From assembly GCF_037782385.1 (NCBI RefSeq), contig NZ_JBBEXD010000001.1, positions 434,001 through 498,000 of the forward strand: a stretch of 64,000 nt of DNA, in the 5' to 3' direction. This DNA comes from Ascidiimonas meishanensis (GTDB lineage: Bacteria > Bacteroidota > Bacteroidia > Flavobacteriales > Flavobacteriaceae). This document shows, piece after piece, positions 56,680-64,000 of this stretch. A program made the position numbers and the translations under genes. Below the pieces are notes generated by a model. That model ran no database searches and was not told where the DNA came from. It saw only the letters and a list, made by a program, of their open reading frames with translations. Every line of letters begins with the position of its first letter. The stretch's first letter is position 1.

Positions 56680-56680
56680 A

Positions 56681-57130
56681 TTACTTCATTTCAAAATAAC
56701 TAAACGCAAATTCCAATGTTTCTATAGCAATTTCATTATTCATAGAATTAAGATCAGATAATGCCCATTTAACGGGCCACGCATTTACAAAATTCCAGGA
56801 TTTTAAAGGATTGCCATTTTCATCTAGTAATTTTACGACTACCGTTTTTGTTTCAATAGTTTCTTCTAAGTTCCCTCCTAAAGTATTCATACACCATTTT
56901 GCGATTTCAGAATTTTTAGGAATAAGCCCTCTTTTTAAAACTAGGTTCGCATATTTTGCAGCGACGGGTACGCGGTGTTTAAAACCGTTTACCCCGCCTT
57001 CTGCAATTTCTTCTGTACCCATCTCCATTGTAATTCCTGAAACTTCTTTAAAGGAACCATCACTTTTTCCAGAGCTTCCTTGAAAAGAAACCTGAAAATA
57101 AAATGAAACGGGTGGGTAAAATTCATTCAT
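56681..57130 (-). CDS. tail tube protein (Pvc5-type)
   Basis: A 149-residue T4-gp19-fold tube protein: PPVSFYFQVSFQG, FKEVSGITMEMGTEEIAEGG, LVLKRGLIPKNS and IETLEFAFSYFEM. It is one of two tube paralogues; in eCIS one forms the stacked hexamer tube and the other the first ring near the baseplate. Which is which here is not certain, but the copy nearer the LysM gene is probably the initiator. Confidence 0.92.
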   Translation of the reverse strand: MNEFYPPVSFYFQVSFQGSSGKSDGSFKEVSGITMEMGTEEIAEGGVNGFKHRVPVAAKYANLVLKRGLIPKNSEIAKWCMNTLGGNLEETIETKTVVVKLLDENGNPLKSWNFVNAWPVKWALSDLNSMNNEIAIETLEFAFSYFEMK

Positions 57131-57133
57131 TTA

Positions 57134-57592
57134 TTACCCGTTTTTAATGGTTAGTCCTTCATGCGCAAGCTCTAAGGTCTCTACCGCTACTTCATTTGCA
57201 TCTGACTTTAAATCTGTACCGGAAATTTTGGTTGGCCAAGCATTTGCTAAAGTCCATGTCATTGTAGCTGCCCCTTTTTCGTCTAGCAACTGTATCGTTA
57301 CCGTCTCTCTTTTTATGATATTCATTTTAATAGCATCATACCATTTCCAGAAATTATTGTCTTTTACAAAAATTCCTTTTTTGAGAGTTACGTTTCCAGA
57401 CTTACTAATTCCAGGCATTTTAATAGTTGAAAACTGTTTGCTGTCTCCATGTCTATATTCTATTGCCTGTGTCTCTGTTTCTAATCCTGATACCTCCTGA
57501 AAGGAAACTGTATTGTCTTGCGATCCAAGACTTACTTTAAAATAAAACTTTGGTAATGGCCATACATTACCTTGTGCTGACCCGTCTGCCAT
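57134..57592 (-). CDS. tail tube protein (Pvc1-type)
   Basis: A 152-residue paralogue of the preceding tube protein: WPLPKFYFKVSLG, FQEVSGLETETQAIEYRHGD, VTLKKGIFVKDN and VETLELAHEGL. Likely the main inner tube subunit. It follows the sheath gene by 39 bases and precedes the second tube gene by 3. Confidence 0.93.
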   Translation of the reverse strand: MADGSAQGNVWPLPKFYFKVSLGSQDNTVSFQEVSGLETETQAIEYRHGDSKQFSTIKMPGISKSGNVTLKKGIFVKDNNFWKWYDAIKMNIIKRETVTIQLLDEKGAATMTWTLANAWPTKISGTDLKSDANEVAVETLELAHEGLTIKNG

Positions 57593-57631
57593 ATCTTTAA
57601 GATTTTAAAATTAAACTGTTTTTTTATTTGA

Positions 57632-59494
57632 TTATGCTTTTTGCATTTCCTGTTGGAATGTGATTGATATAAATTCAGCAGGATGAGATACCGCAACCTT
57701 CACTGCTACCCTCATAATTCCCATCAATATATCTTCACCAGTCATCGTACTTCCAAGACCCACACTAACTGAAAAAGCATCTGCCGGTTTTGGACCTACC
57801 AATCCTCCTTGTTTCCAGATGTCATTTAAAAAGTTACTTATCATACTTTCTACATTCACCCAAGTGCTGGAATCATTAGGAGCAAATACATATGCTTTAG
57901 CTGCTTCTTTAACTGATTGCTCTAAAAAGATTAATGTTCTTCTTACATTGATATAACGCCAGTCATTAGAATTTCCATCTAAGGTACGTGCACCCCAAAC
58001 TAAATTACCTCTACCTGTAAAAGCTCTAATGGCAGAAATTGATTTTCCATCAAGAGGCACATTTAAATCTTCCTGCGTTTGATGATCTATCTTGATAGAC
58101 GGTGCTACTGTGCTTTGAACGCCTACATTGGCAGGTGCAACCCATACCCCTTCATTATTATCTACAGAAGTATAAATACCTGCCATCGCTGCACTTGGCC
58201 CCATAAGGTTCATTTGGGCCATCATAGCACTTACTAACATTTGATAAGATTTGCTCAAGTTTTGCAAGATGGTATTTGACTTTTCAAATTGTAACTGATT
58301 AGGTGCTGGTGTCGCCTTACTGTCAAAAACACCAATAATAGGTTTAATTTTCTCATTAAAAACCCCATTTTTATCGGTGTACTCTATGGTGAGCATTTTA
58401 AGAACCGAATCATAAGACTTTGAATCAATATTTTTATAAGAAACCTCAGAGGTCTGAATAACGGTAGTATGCAACCAAGGATAGTATGCTGCTGCATAGC
58501 TATTAAATTTCTGATCTAGTGGAGTAACCGCATCTCTAAAATAGGACACACTGGTCTTTCCTACTTCTGGTTCACTATAAGCCCCTGGAATATCTAATAT
58601 GGCCACTCTATTCATCATCTTGCCACAATGGTTTATCATAGCTCCTTGAAGAGAGTACGCGTTTTTATAGTACTGTGAAAAATCAGTTACATCACTTGCT
58701 GTAGGATCTTTAATTTCTACTAGATCTGGAATCACCAACATAGTAGGCTCCATTTCTTTTTCCAGCAAAGTAATTGCTTTCATAAAACCATCTGTATCTG
58801 TAATGGCAGGCTTAGAATAATCATAGGCTCCAATAGAAATTACATAACAGCTTCCTCCTCCATTTTCATAAAAGAATTTAAGAGCCCCATACATTCTATA
58901 GTTAATGCTACTTGTTTCCACATCATACGCAATACCACCAATAACAAATTCTGCATTATGAATTACATCATCAATAGTTTTTTGTGCTGCTGCAAGCGCC
59001 TTTAACTGAGCATCGGTAGGTGCAGTACCATCTGTTGGCATTGCTGCCTGCGCTGTTGTAAGTGCTTTAAGGTTTTTATCTGCCTTCACAGCAGTTTGCT
59101 CAGCTTTTGCTGCATCATTGGCAGTTTTCGCTGCTGCTGCTGCATCTTTCTGCTCCTTTGTTGCATTGGCCGCAGCAGCAGTAACTGCATCGTTTGCAGC
59201 CTTTAATGCCGCTGCTGTATCCGTAACAGATTTATCTACTGCCGCTTGATATTCTGGCAAGTAACTAGCGGTTATTTTAAATTTAACTTCTGGCGGTTCT
59301 GTTCCAAAAATGGCCAGAAATTCTGCTAAGGAAGTAACTTTTACGGGTTTGTTTAGCAAACTCTTCCCATTGTAAGAGGTTTGCCCGGTGTACCCTATAA
59401 AAGCCGGAACGGCTGTTGGTATAGGTACCACTGCGTTCCCAAAGGCATCCAATTCGCTGATGTACACCCCGGGGGTTTTCATGACTGTTGACAT
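57632..59494 (-). CDS. contractile sheath protein with Ala-rich insertion
   Basis: A 620-residue sheath subunit. It has the TPGVYISE N-terminus, FIGYTG, the YRMYGALKFFYENGGG segment and the C-terminal VGPKPADAFSVSVGLGSTMT, GILMRVAVKVAVSHPAEFIS-type block that forms the handshake domain. Only one sheath gene is present, whereas PVC and Afp have three. Residues about 81-182 are an insertion of Ala/Lys/Asp/Thr heptads (for example AAAKTANDAAKAEQTAVKAD), absent from ordinary sheaths. The protein packs around the tube and contracts on firing. Confidence 0.95.
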   Translation of the reverse strand: MSTVMKTPGVYISELDAFGNAVVPIPTAVPAFIGYTGQTSYNGKSLLNKPVKVTSLAEFLAIFGTEPPEVKFKITASYLPEYQAAVDKSVTDTAAALKAANDAVTAAAANATKEQKDAAAAAKTANDAAKAEQTAVKADKNLKALTTAQAAMPTDGTAPTDAQLKALAAAQKTIDDVIHNAEFVIGGIAYDVETSSINYRMYGALKFFYENGGGSCYVISIGAYDYSKPAITDTDGFMKAITLLEKEMEPTMLVIPDLVEIKDPTASDVTDFSQYYKNAYSLQGAMINHCGKMMNRVAILDIPGAYSEPEVGKTSVSYFRDAVTPLDQKFNSYAAAYYPWLHTTVIQTSEVSYKNIDSKSYDSVLKMLTIEYTDKNGVFNEKIKPIIGVFDSKATPAPNQLQFEKSNTILQNLSKSYQMLVSAMMAQMNLMGPSAAMAGIYTSVDNNEGVWVAPANVGVQSTVAPSIKIDHQTQEDLNVPLDGKSISAIRAFTGRGNLVWGARTLDGNSNDWRYINVRRTLIFLEQSVKEAAKAYVFAPNDSSTWVNVESMISNFLNDIWKQGGLVGPKPADAFSVSVGLGSTMTGEDILMGIMRVAVKVAVSHPAEFISITFQQEMQKA

Positions 59495-59511
59495 AGTTTT
59501 AAAAATTAAGA

Positions 59512-60537
59512 TTAAACATATACTATAGTTGATACCAGCAAATGACTTTCATTTTGCTGATTTTTAAATGATTGTAATTCCATAGGCTGAGGGTTTGGCA
59601 GCTTTAATTCAAGTGAACTTATTTCACTTGAAAAATTACCCGTGTAATTTAATGACAGCAATGGGGGTTGTTCTAATTCTTCCTGAAGCATCATAGGCGC
59701 TGAAGATAAAAATGTACGTATCTCCTGCCCATTTGGTAATTGTTCATTTTGAGGTCCCTCAAAAACATTTTCTTTACCTCTTGAGACTAACATTTTTTTA
59801 ATCGTTGTTTTTGTAGAAGTACTGGCTATTTTATACTGCCAAAAAACTTCTCTTGCTTTAAAATCTATGTTATATTCTGGGATTTGCTCTAAATCTGAAA
59901 TATCAGCTACTGCTAAACGCAAAATGCCCATATCTGATCTTACCAAATTATCTAAATAAAGAAACTTCTCAATAAGTTCATCATTCATCCATAACTCAAA
60001 AATACCTGGTGATGCTCCTCTTAACTGAACTTGATAATGGTTCAAAGACGGGGGGATATTGATCGCTTCAAAGACCACATCTCCTTCCCCATCCTTTACC
60101 ATTAACTTTGTTGTATTATCTGGAATAATTAATGAGAACGATTTAGCCCTAATGGAAATCTGATCTTCCATACCCACATGATTATTTTTCTGCAATGTTT
60201 TATTTAAAGCGCTTTGATTATTTTCAAAGAAAAGAGTTTTAGTGTCACTTGGAAAAGGGATCTCTGTATAGTTATAAAACATCGTGTCGTTCACTTTTAT
60301 AGTAAAATATAAATCAGAAATGCCTTGAAGTTTTTCTTTTAGAGTTGTGGCTTCCCCTTCATTCCTCCCTATAAAAAATGAGAAAGTACCAGACTTATGA
60401 TTCAAAAGAATATCATAATTTTTTAAGATCTGTTCTGTTTCTCTAAAAGGAACCATGGTAAGAACTTTACAAATAGCATCTGGAAAGTACCCATGAGACA
60501 CTTTCAAATCAAGCCATTTTTTATAAATTAAGTTCAT
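59512..60537 (-). CDS. uncharacterised CIS-operon protein between terminator and sheath
   Basis: A 341-residue protein, soluble, beta-rich and without signal peptide. Recognisable only as conserved in Bacteroidota CIS clusters; begins MNLIYKKWLDLKVSHGYFPD and ends LVSTIVYV. The gene lies 1 base after the DUF4255 gene and 17 bases before the sheath, so a structural role near the distal end of the tail (for example a cap or cap adaptor) is a reasonable guess. No catalytic motif seen. Confidence 0.6.
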   Translation of the reverse strand: MNLIYKKWLDLKVSHGYFPDAICKVLTMVPFRETEQILKNYDILLNHKSGTFSFFIGRNEGEATTLKEKLQGISDLYFTIKVNDTMFYNYTEIPFPSDTKTLFFENNQSALNKTLQKNNHVGMEDQISIRAKSFSLIIPDNTTKLMVKDGEGDVVFEAINIPPSLNHYQVQLRGASPGIFELWMNDELIEKFLYLDNLVRSDMGILRLAVADISDLEQIPEYNIDFKAREVFWQYKIASTSTKTTIKKMLVSRGKENVFEGPQNEQLPNGQEIRTFLSSAPMMLQEELEQPPLLSLNYTGNFSSEISSLELKLPNPQPMELQSFKNQQNESHLLVSTIVYV

Positions 60538-60538
60538 A

Positions 60539-61120
60539 CTAATTTGTTCTAGCTCCTACTTCGTTATCAAGACCTCCAACACCTGGAACTTCTCTGGTTA
60601 TTTTATTTTCCTGAACAGCAATCATTCTTACTTTATAGATAATTGAGGGTACATACTTAGCCCCCAAACCTCCCCATATATGACTAAGTTCATTTATTGG
60701 AAGATTATAAATTTCAAAAGTTAGTTTATCCAAAAGAGGGGGCATATCTGGATTTTTAGACTTTACGAAATAGGTATTTGACTGAAATATACCTATGACA
60801 GATGAAAGCATTTTTAATGCCTCTTGATAGTTACCAGATTCATAATTAGCAGCAACCAAAAGGTAAAGATTTAAAAAAACAGTATTGGGCACCTTTCCAT
60901 AATCATTAGAAGCACCTGAAACATATTGATGGGTATTCACTGTGGTCTCATGTTCTATATTTACTAAAGAGACTACTACTTTATTCATTACAGCATCTGA
61001 AGTACTCCCATCTGGATTTACTAAACTCTCTGCAACTACACGGTCTTCGTCTATCCCGTACAACATTTTGATTTGTTGGTTTAGAAAATTCTGTATGAAA
61101 ACAAATGCCTTATCAATCAT
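60539..61120 (-). CDS. DUF4255 / Pvc16 N-terminal-domain tail-terminator protein
   Basis: A 193-residue protein with the DUF4255 pattern: IDKAFVFIQNFLNQQI, VVVSLVNIEHETTV, NTVFLNLYLLVAANY, ALKMLSSVIGIFQSN, LTFEIYNLPINELSHIWGGL and PSIIYKVRMIAVQ. Pvc16/Afp16 caps the distal end of tube and sheath and stops polymerisation. Position upstream of the sheath is usual for Bacteroidota eCIS. Confidence 0.93.
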   Translation of the reverse strand: MIDKAFVFIQNFLNQQIKMLYGIDEDRVVAESLVNPDGSTSDAVMNKVVVSLVNIEHETTVNTHQYVSGASNDYGKVPNTVFLNLYLLVAANYESGNYQEALKMLSSVIGIFQSNTYFVKSKNPDMPPLLDKLTFEIYNLPINELSHIWGGLGAKYVPSIIYKVRMIAVQENKITREVPGVGGLDNEVGARTN

Positions 61121-61126
61121 AACAAT

Positions 61127-61444
61127 TTAACTTTTAGGTTTTGAACTCAAAGTTGCCAAAGCCCCCGCTACTGCTCTGGATAAATAAATCCCTCCCATAT
61201 TCACGAATAAGTTGACGGTAAAAAGAGAGGATCCTTTAGAAATCACATCAACAATTTTCATTGCATCATCATAGGCATATTTTTTAATAAAATAATGAGT
61301 CATTAAAGTTAGTGGCAATGCCAAAAGCACTATAAATAATACCCACAGAAACTCTTTAGAAATAAACTTCTTTAATGTTTTAAAAAGCTTGAGAATCATT
61401 CCCTCTTTTTCCTGCATATTCTTCATCGTAGTGCTCTTTTTCAT
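61127..61444 (-). CDS. small membrane protein in the CIS operon
   Basis: A 105-residue protein with a clear membrane helix at about 31-54 (FLWVLFIVLLALPLTLMTHY) and a second hydrophobic segment near 72-97 (SLFTVNLFVNMGGIYLSRAV), both flanked by basic residues. It overlaps the GH18-like gene by 4 bases (ATGA type) and precedes DUF4255 by 6, so it belongs to the operon. A holin-like or anchoring role is possible given the neighbouring hydrolase-like protein; no family was recognised. Confidence 0.6.
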   Translation of the reverse strand: MKKSTTMKNMQEKEGMILKLFKTLKKFISKEFLWVLFIVLLALPLTLMTHYFIKKYAYDDAMKIVDVISKGSSLFTVNLFVNMGGIYLSRAVAGALATLSSKPKS

Positions 61445-63294
61445 GGTCTGTCTCTGTTTATTTGTTCCAATATTTTATAAACCAGATAGCCGGAGACAGA
61501 CCCCATTATGAAACCAATAATAAGTACTACAGAAAGATCGTTTATTTTGCCTGTCCACCTAAAGAGAACTAGTAAACAAGATATAATCACCAAGGAATAA
61601 TAAACTGTTTGTGCTGTATTGGTAAAGAAATAAGAGCGGGTATCTTGTTGAAACATGGCAATGATAAAACCAACACCTCCAAAAATCACTACCAATAATA
61701 AGATTGATAGCAACAAGGTTTTATGCGTAGTCATTTCTCGAAGAATATATTCTATATCTGTAAGCTTCTTTAAAAAAGAGTTTTCTGTTTTTGGTTTTCC
61801 ATTTTCTTCCTGATTTTTAGTAGGATCTGTGGGAACTGTTGGATTTTCGCCTTCTGTGGTTTGATTATTTGTATTTTGATCTGTAATATTATCACTGTTA
61901 GCATCTTCACTATTGGTAATAGGATCGTTAGGATTATCTGGATCATTCACTCCATTTCCCTGATTGGAATTATTAGCATCGGAAATCGCTACCGAAGGTT
62001 TACTTAGATTGTTGGCTACTGCTTTCCATAAATCTTTATTTACTTTATTGTAGCCTAACGCCCAAATACCTAGACCTTTTAATTTCTTTTTTTTAAGGTA
62101 TTCCAACTTCGTTGAAAATGTATTCATATTATCAAACCAAACTTGTCTAAAAGGTGCTTTCCCTCCTTGCACAGCGTAGGCAGACCACATACTTTTACTT
62201 ATAGAATCATACTGAATTGGTGATTTTATTTTCTCTTTAATATAATCGTATGTGCGAGAACCTATAAACCTTTTAGCTTTAGCCATTCTTTTACCACTAT
62301 CAGTTTCCCAAATAGAACCGTAATAAGGTAATGCCAACAAAAGGCTCGAGCTAGGAATACCATTAGAAAGATAAAAGTCTACAGAAAGCTCAATATTATA
62401 ACGTTGCCATATCTTACCGCTTTGTAAAGGGGCAACTGGGCCTGCCACTGAACTAGCCTGGCCGTAATAATCATAACCCATAATCACAAAGCTATCTACA
62501 TAGGGGCTAATGCTTTCAAAATCCAGATACTGCTCCCAATCTACACTAGGAAGCGTTAGGTATAATTCATACGATTTATTTGCTGCTTTTAATTGTAATT
62601 TCAATTGAGATATAAAGGCAGAAAACAAATTACGTTCAGACTTGTGTACCCCTTCAAAATCCACGCAAATACCATGGGCACCTCTTGTTGAAATTAATTG
62701 AATAAGGTTTTTGATCAAGGTAGCTGTACTCTTTTGATTCCTGAGAAGCCTCCGATTATTATACCTTCCAAAATTTGATACCGTTAAGAGTACTTTTTTT
62801 CCATGCACCCTAGCAGAATCTAATAATGGAGTTGTGTTCCAATCGTGCACATTCTTTGCTTTTCCATTTTTTGGGTTTACCTCATATGCAAAATACGCTA
62901 TGGTACTTAAAAGTTTATAATCCAGTGTTTTGTATAAATCTTTTTCCCAGAAAGGATACCAGCCAAGTACTTCTTTTCCTAACTCAAAATTATCTGCAAC
63001 CACCAGATTATTACTGGAACTGCCTACAGGCTTGGTATTTAAATTATAGGGATAATTTCCTCCCTCTCTAAGTAGTTTTTGTTGTTCACGAATATATTTA
63101 CGCGCCAATTTAGCAGAATCACTATGTTTTAATTTGCCGCCAAAAGAAAGTATTTTTGCAATTTTTTTTAAATCCTTTTTAAGCCCACTTTCCTTTTTTT
63201 CGGTCTTTTCTTGAGCTTTTACAGCATTGCCAACAGAACTCAATAAAAAGACTGCTAATAAAAATATTTTTAAAAATGTTCTTATTGATTTCAT
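61441..63294 (-). CDS. secreted or membrane GH18-like protein with C-terminal membrane anchor, first gene of CIS operon
   Basis: A 617-residue protein. Residues 1-28 are a signal peptide. Residues about 105-430 are a GH18-like TIM barrel: GWYPFWEKDL, LLTVSNFG, GICVDFEG at 208-215 (Glu214 fits the catalytic acid, Asp212 the assisting Asp, but the first Asp of DxxDxDxE is His207), MGYDYYG at 272-278 and GIWALGYN. This is the YaaH/spore-lysin-like branch. An Asn/Asp/Thr-rich linker (about 435-505) leads to three hydrophobic helices (about 527-547, 563-579, 588-607). It may cut or bind peptidoglycan or chitin-like glycan near the membrane, for CIS release, passage or anchoring. GH18 is not a standard eCIS part. 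Confidence 0.85.
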   Translation of the reverse strand: MKSIRTFLKIFLLAVFLLSSVGNAVKAQEKTEKKESGLKKDLKKIAKILSFGGKLKHSDSAKLARKYIREQQKLLREGGNYPYNLNTKPVGSSSNNLVVADNFELGKEVLGWYPFWEKDLYKTLDYKLLSTIAYFAYEVNPKNGKAKNVHDWNTTPLLDSARVHGKKVLLTVSNFGRYNNRRLLRNQKSTATLIKNLIQLISTRGAHGICVDFEGVHKSERNLFSAFISQLKLQLKAANKSYELYLTLPSVDWEQYLDFESISPYVDSFVIMGYDYYGQASSVAGPVAPLQSGKIWQRYNIELSVDFYLSNGIPSSSLLLALPYYGSIWETDSGKRMAKAKRFIGSRTYDYIKEKIKSPIQYDSISKSMWSAYAVQGGKAPFRQVWFDNMNTFSTKLEYLKKKKLKGLGIWALGYNKVNKDLWKAVANNLSKPSVAISDANNSNQGNGVNDPDNPNDPITNSEDANSDNITDQNTNNQTTEGENPTVPTDPTKNQEENGKPKTENSFLKKLTDIEYILREMTTHKTLLLSILLLVVIFGGVGFIIAMFQQDTRSYFFTNTAQTVYYSLVIISCLLVLFRWTGKINDLSVVLIIGFIMGSVSGYLVYKILEQINRDRP

Positions 63295-64000
63295 AAATAA
63301 AGTTCTGCCAAATACATTCTGAAAAATTTGTTGTTATGAATGAACCTTAAGGTGAATTTGTACAAAATGAAAAGTTAAAAAGCCTTTATAAAAAAACTAA
63401 TTGCAAATCGTGATTTGTAATTAAATTACCAAAAGCTCCAATACACTATCTCAAACTATTAAAGTGATCTGAATGCTTTGATGAAAGGACAAAAAGGTTG
63501 TTTTTTATGGTTTCCTGTAAAAATAGACATATCCCTTCATCAAAATACGAGTATAAATACGTGGTTTGATAAAGTAGTTTCACTCGATTATAGGCTAAAC
63601 TGGGTTTCAATAATATATTCAAGGGAATGGAATACATACTATTTTGGTTAATCTGATGAATTAATGGTAAACTTGTTAAAATCAAATATAATTAAATATT
63701 ATTAAGAATATTATTTAAATAATATTGAAATATTTCTATAAATGTTGTAATATAATTTTTCCAAAAACTAATTTATAATTACAATGATTACGTAGGCTTA
63801 TCAGAAAAAACCATAGCATTTAGAATTATCTATTTTGTTGTTAGCTAAAAACCAAGACCCCTAGGAGCAAACCAGCAAGATTTTAACAAGAGATTCAAAG
63901 TAATGTATTTAAGACCACGAAAAATATACTTATAAAGCCATTTAAAATACATTCAAGAAAGATAGGAGATTTCTTTGTTACATCACAAAAAATTAGTGTT
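63295..64000. other. upstream region of the CIS operon; no supported gene
   Basis: About 700 bases at under 30% GC by eye, with runs such as TATTATTTAAATAATATTGAAATATT near 63700-63730 containing the palindrome ATTATTTAAATAAT. It should hold the promoter of the 17-gene operon, since the operon's first ATG is at 63294. I could not find a clean TTG...TAnnTTTG flavobacterial promoter. The 79-codon minus frame at 63446-63685 is not convincing. Confidence 0.5.

Noticed and set aside
58949..59254. CRISPR-like or DNA repeat in the Ala-rich part of the sheath gene
   Set aside because: Codon-level Ala/Lys/Asp repetition inside one open frame; no regular spacers or constant DNA repeats.
40845..63294. 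Prophage or type VI secretion system
   Set aside because: No capsid, terminase, portal, integrase or lysis cassette of phage type, and no TssJ/L/M, TssE/F/G or ClpV set; DUF4255, DUF5908, LysM hub and AAA+ ATPase fit eCIS.
63446..63685. 79-codon minus-strand frame upstream of the CIS operon
   Set aside because: No domain, no plausible start context, very AT-rich region; likely chance.
1..64000. tRNA or rRNA genes
   Set aside because: All noncoding gaps were read; no cloverleaf-like arms with GTTCRANNC loops or rRNA-like sequence found, though a short tRNA could be missed by eye.

Overview
The window is about 64 kb of low-GC chromosomal DNA from a member of the Bacteroidota, most likely a marine Flavobacteriaceae. 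Three things point there: the gene families (DUF2853 protein, DUF3857/DUF3858 transglutaminase-type protein, class II long IlvC, GapN-type dehydrogenase, LytTR regulator paired with a TPR histidine kinase), poor Shine-Dalgarno sequences, and men gene neighbourhoods typical of that family. Genus cannot be fixed from the sequence alone. No rRNA, tRNA, insertion sequence or CRISPR array was seen.

Region 1 (1-17.3 kb) is a loose menaquinone neighbourhood on the minus strand: menC, menA, a SPOR-domain envelope protein, menB, menD, an isochorismate synthase (menF/entC type) and a hotdog thioesterase. Interspersed are a CAAX-type membrane protease, an SDR oxidoreductase, a UPF0173 hydrolase, a TPR histidine kinase with its LytTR regulator, a CvfB-like S1 protein, a DUF2853 protein and a tandem pair of small paralogues. 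menE is absent, and menH is either absent or replaced by the alpha/beta hydrolase at 17.4 kb.

Region 2 (17.4-25.4 kb) holds an alpha/beta hydrolase, an orphan Cys-rich RiPP (lanthipeptide-type) precursor interrupted by an in-frame TGA, dnaK with a conspicuous upstream palindrome, an NTF2-like secreted protein, panB, an RluA-type pseudouridine synthase, a DMT exporter and a 514-residue helical-repeat protein.

Region 3 (25.5-38.4 kb) is branched-chain amino acid biosynthesis. leuA-leuC-leuD-leuB runs on the plus strand and ilvD-ilvB-ilvN-ilvC-ilvA-gapN-like runs on the minus strand; the two blocks converge between two terminators.

Region 4 (38.4-40.6 kb) contains a decayed aldehyde dehydrogenase C-terminus, a nitroreductase and a divergent stand-alone GTP-cyclohydrolase-II-like protein.

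Region 5 (40.8-63.3 kb) is the most interesting part: 17 tightly packed minus-strand genes encoding a contractile injection system of the extracellular (eCIS/PVC/Afp-like) type. In transcription order they are: GH18-like protein with signal peptide and C-terminal membrane segments, small membrane protein, DUF4255 tail terminator, unknown 341-residue protein, one sheath protein, two tube proteins, DUF5908 small protein (only 52 codons), LysM hub protein, VgrG-like spike, gp25, baseplate-J-like protein, fibre-like protein, second baseplate wedge protein, tape-measure protein, AAA+ ATPase and PAAR-like DUF4280 tip. There are no capsid, terminase or portal genes and no T6SS membrane-complex genes. 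The sheath carries an about 100-residue Ala-rich insertion, and no effector gene is recognisable in the operon. The last 700 bases hold no supported gene.
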